Assembly (NCBI RefSeq): GCF_022376445.1
Contig: NW_025955089.1
Span: 57,082 to 121,081 of the forward strand
Source: Fomitopsis serialis
Lineage: Eukaryota > Basidiomycota > Agaricomycetes > Polyporales > Fomitopsidaceae
DNA: 64,000 nucleotides
Direction: 5' to 3'
Part shown: positions 56,545 through 64,000 of the stretch, in pieces
How positions within the stretch are numbered: position 1 is the first letter of the stretch
How the letters are laid out: each line of letters starts with the position of its first letter
Made by a program: the position numbers and the translations under genes
Notes under the pieces: model-generated
Database searches by the model: none
The model's input: the letters and a program-made list of their open reading frames with translations, nothing else
What the model was told of the DNA's origin: nothing

Positions 56545-57856
56545 TTAAGCTTCGAGAGGCAGGATGTCGGGGATTGGCCCGACAGGGATGACTCTGTGCG
56601 GGTTGATCTGCGCATCCACGTCGTCAGCACACGCTTCGCCGGAGAGGACACCCAGCCACTCACCATTGGGTGGGACCAGTAATAATGTGTCTTTATATGC
56701 TCGAAGTTGCACGTCTCCTTGAACGCGGGGAAGTTCCAGTACAGCTTGCGGAGCCAGAGGTGGATGGCGGGATAGCCGCCGCGGATCGTGCGGATGTTGC
56801 ACTTGAAGTGCCCGACGTAGACGGGATCGAAGCGGACGATGGTGACGAAGAGCCGGATGTCGGCCTCCGTGAGCTGGTCGCCGATGAGGTAGTCCTTGCC
56901 CTGGAGCATCTTCTCGAGCCGGTCGAGCGAGGCGAAGAGGGGGAGGACGGCCTTTTCATAGGCGGCTTGCGAACTCGCGAAGCCGGACTTGTATACGCCG
57001 TCTGCGCACCCTGCCGTTAGTCATCTTTGTCTCGCATACACGCGTGGTCTACGCACTGTTCACGGTGTCATACACCCAGTCGTTCACCTCGTCGATCTCC
57101 TTCCTCAGCCCTCGGGGTAGAAATCCAGCTTCGCCTTCTCCTCGGGCAAGAGGTGGTTGAACGACGCGTTGAATATCCGGATGATCTCCGAGCTCTCGTT
57201 GTTCACGACGGTGCTGTGCTTCTTGTCCCACAGCACGGGCACGGTGAAGCGGCCCTCGTAGTTGGGCGCCGCGCGAAGGTAGAGATCCTTGACGTGCTGT
57301 GCGCCGTGCAACGGATCCGCGTCCGCGCCCGGGAAGGTGTCCGCGCTCGCGAAGGGCCAGCCGTGCTCGCCCATGTGCGGGGAGACGACGCTGACGTCGA
57401 TGAAGTCCTCGAGCCCCTTGAGCTTGCGCATGATCAAGGCGCGCGTCGCCCATGCTGGATATAGGTCGAGTTAGTAGGGCGCGTCGCACAGTCTGCGGCA
57501 CGACTCACGGCATGCGTAGGATACGTAGAGGTGGTACCGGCCTGCACTGCACGTCAGTGATACATCCCTGGCGCGATGGACGAGCTGTCTCGCTCACCCT
57601 TCTCGGGCTCGAACTTCCCGCCCTTCTCGAGCCAGTCCCTGAACTGGGACGGCTTGCGCTTGAACGTGCCGTCGTCCTCCGTCTTCATCTTGCCGATGTC
57701 GGTGTGGTGCGAGACGTCTCTAGTGGTCATGTTGTATCGCGGTACGTACGCGTGAGTCGGTGCAGATGCTCGATAGGCTGAGCGTAGGCCTGGTCTGGAG
57801 GAGCGGAGGGCGCGAGAGGTAAGGGGGAGAAGGCGAGCGAGGGGTACTGAGGTCAT
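56545..57856 (-). CDS. ECM4: Glutathionyl-hydroquinone reductase (Xi-class GST), with a 1-nt frameshift
   Basis: Omega-like/Xi-class glutathione transferase that removes glutathione from glutathionyl-hydroquinones, relevant to aromatic breakdown. Exons by homology: 57598-57856, 57509-57541, 57057-57454, 56664-57001 and 56545-56607. They total 1091 nt, one short of a multiple of three. The catalytic Cys97 is in SYACPWATRA, formed across an intron. Also present: NNESSEIIRIFN, LDFYPE and YLIGDQLTEADIRLF. The N-terminus (Arg/Ser rich, no acidic residue for 45 positions) looks like a mitochondrial presequence; an internal MTTRDVSHH would give a cytosolic form. The break is at about 57109-57113: the frame reads PEG-stop, and LRKEIDEVNDW resumes one base later. 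Either a recent lesion or an assembly error. Confidence 0.85.
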
Positions 57857-58375
57857 GCTTCTGCGAACCGCTCGTCTTTATCAGGTCCGGCGTTGGGTCC
57901 GAGGGCGAACGCCTAACCAACTATACGTAGAGGATTGGTGATAGACATTGCAAAGAGACGGGTAGGACTTTATAGTGTGACGACCGGTTGACGAGGCTTG
58001 CCTTGGAGCGTTGGATGGAGTACCTGGAGGCTGAGAGTGGGTTTCCGTTCCCTGGTTGCTGACTGGGCCCGGCGTTGGGCCCATCTGCAGACGTCCAATA
58101 GTGTCGTAACAGAAAGAACATAACGGGATTGAGTAGCTCATCGCGCCACGTAGTCAGGCCCATCCAGCTGCGCAGCCCGACGAACTAAGGCAAAGTGTCT
58201 CATACATATACAATGGCTTCACGGCCGTGCTAAGTCGCCGACTGCCAGAAGCCCGAACGAAGGTTTGGATGAGATCAAATGTGCCTCCGAAGTCCATTAC
58301 AGCATTATGAATGAGAGATATGACCATGAAGCCCTTGAAGATTACGATGAGCACAACCTGAACCTGAACCCAACT
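57857..58375. other. Intergenic
   Basis: Contains the GHR promoter and the GET5 3' flank. The phrase GGGCCCGGCGTTGGGCCC at 58066-58083 is a short palindrome-like patch. No gene supported. Confidence 0.4.
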
Positions 58376-59414
58376 TCAGCTGCCCGCCATCCCCGTTACA
58401 CCAACACGATCACGGATCTTCGCGATCTCGGAGACACTGAGAGAGCCCTTGCTTGCGCAGAAGAAGTCCTCCCAAGCCTGCGCCGCGTCGCTGCCGTTGG
58501 GAAACTCAACCCTGGATGGACTTTGTGAGTACGGCATGATGAACAAACGAAACACGAGGTGCTCACTTCAAGAAGGCATACAGATGCTCCCAAAACGCAG
58601 GCTGCGCAACGGTCGTGTGGTAGGGCGTGTTCGACGCGCCAGACTGGGAAAGCTCGGGTATGTTGGACGTGTCCAACACGAGGGGTATGTCGATCAACAC
58701 CTCCCCTGGAGACGGCGATAGCGACGGGGAAGGAGAGAGGACAATGGACGGCGTGCGCCCGTGCCCTCCACGGGTTCGTGAAGGCTGCTCCGGAAGCAAC
58801 GTGATGGACCCTGCTCTCGCCTTCTGTGGCGTCGGTGCAGTGACGGGTGCGAGCGACGTAGACATCTTGGATGGGTCCCAGTCGAAGCCGGGCTTGACCA
58901 TAAGCGTGACGGTGTCTCCTTCCTTAATGCTGTATTCCTGCAGAAGCTTGCTGTCCGCGAGAGCCTTGCCTTTGAGCAGCAGTCTCTGTGCGTCGGCGGG
59001 CGGTGCGCCTGGTTCTGACGCGAGCTGCGCCTTGATGTCAGAGACGGGGTCGGTGGGCTGTACGGAGAGAGAGTAGCTCTTTGGAGGCTTGATAGACTTG
59101 AAGGTGATGCTCAGGGAGCCTGTGCGCGGGCTCGTACTTATAACAGCTGCGGGAGTGGGGCAGGGGAGCTCACCTGTGGGCGCAACCTGTGTCACCTTGC
59201 GTTCGGGAGGAGGAGGCAGGTCTACCTAAGCGAGGCGGCGCGCGATTGGCCTACAGGCTAAATGATGATCAAGAATTTCACATACCGGTAGCACCGGGAC
59301 CTTCCTTAGAGACCTCTCGGATGGTTGCTGGAAGTCGTCTGCGTACGTGACGGGCTGCGACGAGAGGTTGTTGACGAACGTCTTCACAAACGCCAGTTCT
59401 GCTTGCTCGCTCAT
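58376..59414 (-). CDS. GET5: Get5/Mdy2-like ubiquitin-like protein of the GET pathway
   Basis: Partner of Get4 and Sgt2 in delivering tail-anchored proteins to the ER, in the cytosol. Exons are 59286-59414, 59174-59225, 58567-59119 and 58376-58511, totalling 870 nt (289 aa). The Get4-binding N-terminus reads ELAFVKTFVNNLSSQPVTY with SERSLRKVPVLP. The ubiquitin-like domain follows (SLSITFKSIKPPKSYSL... DAQRLLLKGKAL ... IKEGDTVTLMV, about residues 62-125). A Ser/Pro-rich linker leads to the C-terminal dimerisation helix region (AWEDFFCASKGSLSVSEI). The third intron (59120-59173, 54 nt) has GT-AG ends but no stop and is a multiple of three, so retaining it would add 18 residues (307 aa). Divergent from NDUFS5, 268 bp apart. 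Confidence 0.85.
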
Positions 59415-59682
59415 TGTGATGAGCCTGGTTAAACGGTGATTATACTGAGATGTTCAGACTGGATGCGCTCGAGGAGTAGAAAGACAGATCAGCGAAGGAA
59501 ACACAGCTTTAAGGGGACTTTCAATTGCAACTGCGACTTGGCGACTGCACAGGCCGCGATCCGCCTCTGCGGGGCGGTAGGCGGAGTGTGACGTGCGCGT
59601 GTCGTCACAGTCACCAGCCCGTCACGCCGGAAAGCCCGGGTGACTGCAAGCGACCTCTCAGCATCGCTCACGACATACCAGG

Positions 59683-60213
59683 ATGGCGGTAAGTGCTCGA
59701 TATACATTGTTTGAATCTTTACTGAACGTGTTTGCTAGTCTGGCTTTGGTTTCAACGGAGGTATGGCCAGACACTACCGATTTGCGTTCTACCATAACCC
59801 ATGGACTTGTTAGGCGTACCACGTTGTTTCCCGTACTGGCAGGAGTTCCAGAAGGTGCGTAGTTACTCTGTCATGTTCGTGCGCCCCCTCTAAACACAGC
59901 ATCCTTGCCAGTGCTATGCTCAGACAGATGTGCCAGCCAAGTGCCGGCCGCCGCTAGACGACTACGTAGAGTGCTTGCACCATACGAACGAGGCACGTCA
60001 TTCCATCTCCCCACCTTCACTCTCACCTCATCCAACCCATGTCTTGCTTGACACACGCAGATTGCTCGCGCGAAGACCATCAAGGCCGAGTTCATCCGCA
60101 AGGCCGAGCACGAGGCGACGGAAGGTCGGAAAGCGGCAGACATTATCGCGGATGGAGCCATCGTTGGTGTGGGTTTGATCAAGCGAAGTCAGGAGGAAGG
60201 AGAGTCAAAGTAG
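59683..60213 (+). CDS. NDUFS5: Mitochondrial complex I 15-kDa subunit (NDUFS5-like)
   Basis: Accessory twin-Cx9C subunit on the intermembrane-space side of respiratory complex I. Exons: 59683-59688, 59739-59760, 59814-59854, 59912-59992 and 60061-60213, summing to 303 nt (100 aa), the usual size. The protein starts MASGFGFNG; the key pattern is CFPYWQEFQKCYAQTDV followed by CRPPLDDYVECLHH, giving two Cx9C pairs. A basic helix and C-terminal tail follow (TIKAEFIRKAEHEATEGRK). The first coding exon has only two codons. The fourth intron seems to start with GC (GAG/GCACGT), a rare GC-AG intron, because only this keeps the conserved HHTNE-IARAK junction. No targeting presequence, as expected for Mia40 substrates. 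Confidence 0.88.
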
Positions 60214-60653
60214 TCCCCCGGGCAGCTCAATACATTGCTTTGGACATCTGAGCCCCTTGTCCATTGCGGATTGTTGTGTGCCGACGGTACCCAGGTTCAT
60301 GCATTTCCGATTCAGACCTGAGTTCTTACAAGAGCAAACTTGCGCAAGGATGCGCTATTTCACCTATGGGCGGAACTGTATGTGTGAGTGCATAGATTCG
60401 TCAGTACGCTGTAAATACAATTTCTCAGTTAGCCCAGTAGTTTCTCTGCAATCGCTGGGTTGGACGTTGATGCAGTCATAACAGACTCTGACCTAGATTA
60501 TACCTGATATGGAAGAATGATCGGACCTGGTCGGAGTTGCAACTATCTCGATCCGCATCGCGAACGTCGCTCGCTCTCGAATTTGAGTCTTGTCTCTCGA
60601 CAGTGACCGCCCTTCCTCCCACTCATCTCTCTCGCTGTGTCTTGGGTACAGAA
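60214..60653. other. Intergenic and promoter of the next gene
   Basis: AT-richer 3' flank of NDUFS5 and a pyrimidine-rich stretch (CGCCCTTCCTCCCACTCATCTCTCTCGC, about 60608-60635) ahead of the ATG at 60654. Confidence 0.4.
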
Positions 60654-63600
60654 ATGGCGGCAAATGGTAACGGATCGCTCAGCTCGCCCATTGTCATCTC
60701 AGACGACGAGGACGCCGCATTCGTGGAACAGGAACTGGGAGGGTTTGAAGCAAGACTGTCCGACCCCGAGCCGGCCTTCGAACGTCAAATGGTCGACGTG
60801 CCCATGTATGACTGGGGACAGCAGGCCCATGCATCGTCGAGCAGAATGCTGATGCAGAATAATTCCAGTAATGGTGGGTCGTTCCATCTCTTTCAAGATA
60901 ATTTGAGGGTGATGTCCCCTAGCCATGCAAGCGCCCGCGCCTTTAGCTGGCCAGAAACGCAAGCGAAAACAGTATGCGCAGGACGCGGTCCCTAATGAAC
61001 AGCAGGAGACAAAATCTCAGCGAAAGAAGAGGCGACGGGCAGAGCGGTTGGCGGCTAAGGGGGCGGAACTGGCCACGGAGCAGGACGTGGACATGCAGGA
61101 CGCCTCCCCTGCTGCCTCTCGTATGCCTGCTAGGATGGCCCCTCTCCCTGACCGTCCGGTTGGTACCTATCGTGACGCCCAACACAGCGGAATCCTGCCT
61201 CCTATGTCGTGGTCTGCCTCTTTCTCCGCACATACAGCCGTCATGCCTCAATCCTTTATCCCCTCGCTACCTCTCAAACCACCTCCCTCCATGTCACCCG
61301 TCGCGCCACCTCCCCCGGACTCTTTTTCTCCGTTCTCCGCTCCAGCGTATATCCCACATACACCTGAGCGTCGCCAGCAACCTCCTCACATACCCGTTCC
61401 CGCGCCTGCTCCCCATATTCCTCTTCCAAAGCCTCTCCCCCCAGCACCCGATGCCACCAGCACCACCCAAATCTCCGTCCCCCAGAAGAAATTGCTCGGA
61501 ATGCCGCGGGAGTCTGACAGGAGCGGGCTTGGCTTGTTCCCCTCCGAGCTCTTACGCCAGCCACTGCCAGATCCCTCACGCACCCTCGTCCTTGCCCCCA
61601 TCCCCAAGAAGTTCCGCAACCCCGACTTCCTCAGGCACTGGGCGAAGCGGTTCGCTCGCCCGCTGCCGCTTCGCGCCGAAGTGGACAAGGCCGGCAAGGC
61701 GCTCGTAGAGTTTCAGAGCGTTGCGCTGGCGGAGATGGCGTTCGGCAGCCAGCGAATGGCGGGCGAGGGCAAGGAGCACATCCGCGCGTGGTGGTACCGC
61801 GGAGCGGCGAAAAACCCGGCAGACTTGGAAGAGGGGGAGATCGAGGAGGGCGTCGTGGAAGCGCCAGTGGCTCCTCAGGCGGCGAACAAGAAGATGAGCA
61901 AGAAGGACAAGAAGGCGGAGAAGAGGAAAGCTCAGGCCCTCCAGCCGAAACAAAACAAGCCAAGGGCGCCGCCCGCTCTTCCTAAACTGCCTCCCGCGAA
62001 TGGATCCCGCGCTTTTCCCAACTATAATCGACAACAATCTGTTGCTAGCACGTATTCTGGGGTCCCAATGTCCGTGCCCCTACCTCTACCTCAGCCTCCT
62101 CCTATCGCTTCATCGTCCGGTCCGTCGAACTACGTTCCCAAGACTTCACCACCAGCACAGCCGCCTCAACCTGCAGCGCAACCGCCTTCGAGTCCATACG
62201 GTTATCGTGGCTGGGCCGACCATCTAGAGCAAGTAGAAAAGTACGGGGTCATGTCATCTGACGATGGTTCCGAATACGAGGGGCCCAGTGCCGAGGCGGA
62301 GCGCAGTTGGTACTATTCCGCGGGTCCGAGACGCAGGGACCCGAGCTACCTTGAAGAAGAGCAGGCGATGGACCTCGAATCTGACGACGAGGACTTGCCC
62401 GATCCTAAGGAGGAACACTTCATCCAGGAGTCACGATATGGTGTTTGGGGCGAGCCGGCGACGGGTGCGGATGTCACTGCGGCTGATAGCGCATCAATTG
62501 CCTCTTCCAGGGAGGCCTCTGCCGAACGTGGGCAAGAAGAGAGGATGCGCGTCGACGACGCTAGCCCAGCAACCACCCGCACTCCTCCAGCAACCGAACA
62601 CGCGGTCACGGTGCCACAATCATTGCCATCGTCTAGCCGACCTAAACCGGAGGTCACCATTCCCGACTTGCCAGTCCAGACGAGCCGACCCCAGCCACTC
62701 TCGCCATCTGCATACACTATGGTGGAGCCTCCGGCTGCATCGGTGCCTGCTAGTGCGTTGACGATCGTCCCAACCGCCCCATCAACATCCGCCACAGAAC
62801 CGACACATCCGATTGCTGTTGCTTCTCCTTCCACTCTTACGAGTCCAGTCTCGGCCCTGAAACCTCTACCGGCTGCTCCTCTGTTACATCTCTGAAGGAT
62901 CCTTCGCTGGAACTGCCGAAGGTCCCCCTGCCACAGCCAGTCGTCTCCCAAAGGTCGGAGTCGGCCGCACCAGCTCTCGCAGAGTCTGTGCCGGTGGTGA
63001 GTGCCAAGCGTACACTGCAGGAGAAGCAGAGGGAGCTTGAGGAGCGAATCGCCCGCGCGAAGGAGGAATTAGCGCAGAAGAACATGATATCGAGGGCTGG
63101 CAGCAGTAGGCATACGTCACCGGAGGAGGAGAATGACAAGCCGGCGGCCACGAGCAGCCGTGCTGGCGAGGAAGCAATCTCCAGCCCGACGGAGATACTC
63201 TCGACCCAAGAGTTGCGCCGCTCGGCTCTGCAGAGCAGGAAGAAAGCCGGGATCGCGTCTATCCCTTCTGCAGGGATTACGCAGGAGAAGGAATCCACAG
63301 TGGCCTTGAGCGACACGTCCACAGTCGTGGGTGACGACGCACCTAGCGCTGCCGCAGTTCCGAAAGGCAGCGCTATCAACTTCGACGAGCTTGCGGTTTC
63401 ATTTATCACTGAGACGCTCCAGACGATGCAGCCATCGCCTCGGTCCGACTCACCTCCCGCGGCTGCAGCGCCTGTACATGTGTCGCAACCTGCGCCTCCG
63501 ACCGCACCCGCAACGCCACAACCACGTACGTTTACGCAGTCTCATACGCTAGCCAAGTCCAGTCAAGCAGCAGAGAAAGTGCTCTTGGCCGCAAGACAGA

Positions 63601-63958
63601 AACGACTGGAGCAGCACATCGCGGAGACGAAGGTGCTCATGGCGAAGCTTACCACGGCACGGTCGAAGGCGGAGAAGGAGAACATTCTCGGCATGCTGCG
63701 AGAGCGGCAACGGTAAGCCGCCCATTCACGCCCCTCTCCTGCGGACATCGCTGAGTGTTTCACAGCGCGATGGACGGGGACATGAAGGCAGATGCGCCGT
63801 TGAAGCCTGTGTCGTCTTCGCCCCCTTCATCGTTCGCCACGAACGGATATAGCCAACCTTTCAAGTCGCAAGCGACGCACGCGTGGAAGACTCACTGGCC
63901 TGAGCCCAGCAGAGACGCTATGATACTTGTCATCAGCGACGATGAAGATGACGACTGA
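60654..63958 (+). CDS. Large proline-rich protein with RRM-like fold and SIM-like ends
   Basis: Exons 60654-60873, 60923-62847, 62898-63712 and 63766-63958 give 3153 nt (1050 aa). The N-terminus carries a SUMO-interaction-like PIVISDDEDAAF; the C-terminus ends MILVISDDEDDD. A basic NLS-like KRKRKQ and KSQRKKRRRAER lie at about 85-115, followed by a long Pro-rich region. An RRM-like unit is seen at about residues 290-375 (RTLVLAPIPKKFRNPDFL ... GKALVEFQSVALAEMAF), similar to the RRM in RBM26/27-type proteins. Coiled coils occur near the end (EKQRELEERIARAKEEL, RLEQHIAETKVLMAKL). The 50-nt intron at 62848-62897 starts GTCTCG, a poor donor; it is needed to keep frame, so a frameshift is the alternative. 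A role in nuclear RNA processing is likely by architecture only. Confidence 0.75.
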
Positions 63959-64000
63959 GTCGACGGGACAACCGGTAGGTATTAGCATTGGGTTTTTCTC

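Noticed and set aside
60537..60653. Earlier start for the RRM-like protein at 60537
   Set aside because: The upstream in-frame sequence is low-complexity promoter-like DNA; MAANGNGSLSSPIVISDDED at 60654 is a better start.

Overview
This window comes from a filamentous basidiomycete, most likely a wood-decay Agaricomycete of polypore type. The evidence is many short introns (about 50-65 nt, GT-AG), no operons, moderately high GC, and families typical of that group: DUF6533 membrane proteins, DUF6589 proteins, a secreted 'macrofage-activating glycoprotein'-like protein, a PSD-like decarboxylase of the PsiD/CsTDC kind, and Plavaka-like transposase debris. I checked exon models by hand: the summed exon lengths are multiples of three, or miss by exactly one base where I call a frameshift.

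Layout. 1-5.9 kb: ABCC-type ABC transporter, copy A, cut by the window edge. 6.4-11.7 kb: two aldo/keto reductases (AKR1, AKR2) with a duplicated block between them. 11.7-17.4 kb: gene-poor, repeat-bearing DNA with a few doubtful ORFs. 17,428-24,494: a self-contained 7.07-kb mobile element with palindromic terminal inverted repeats and a 9-bp target-site duplication (GGGGAGGGG). It carries a divergent RecQ-family helicase and DUF6589 gene. 25-27 kb: transposon-like gene remnants. 28.2-30.3 kb: a multi-pass membrane protein. 30.7-37.2 kb: ABC transporter copy B, full length and inverted relative to copy A. 37.7-39.2 kb: DNA primase small subunit (PRI1). 39.6-42.8 kb: inverted copy of the block next to AKR1, an AKR exon relic, and AKR3 with a 1-nt deletion. 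43.5-45 kb: PSD-like decarboxylase. 46-53 kb: membrane-protein genes, including a 2.4-kb tandem duplication of a DUF6533 gene. 53.8-64 kb: compact housekeeping-like stretch: a single-pass membrane protein, a secreted glycoprotein, a glutathionyl-hydroquinone reductase (frameshifted), GET5, complex I subunit NDUFS5, and a large proline-rich RRM-like protein.

The left 45 kb is dynamic: duplicated, inverted and transposon-hit detoxification/transport genes (ABC, AKR) around an intact primase. The right 10 kb is conserved and gene-dense. The strongest candidate for an undescribed system is the 7.07-kb element. It has clear boundaries and TSD, and two apparently intact genes: a helicase with complete motifs and a DUF6589 protein that may be its transposase. 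No function beyond family membership was tested here.
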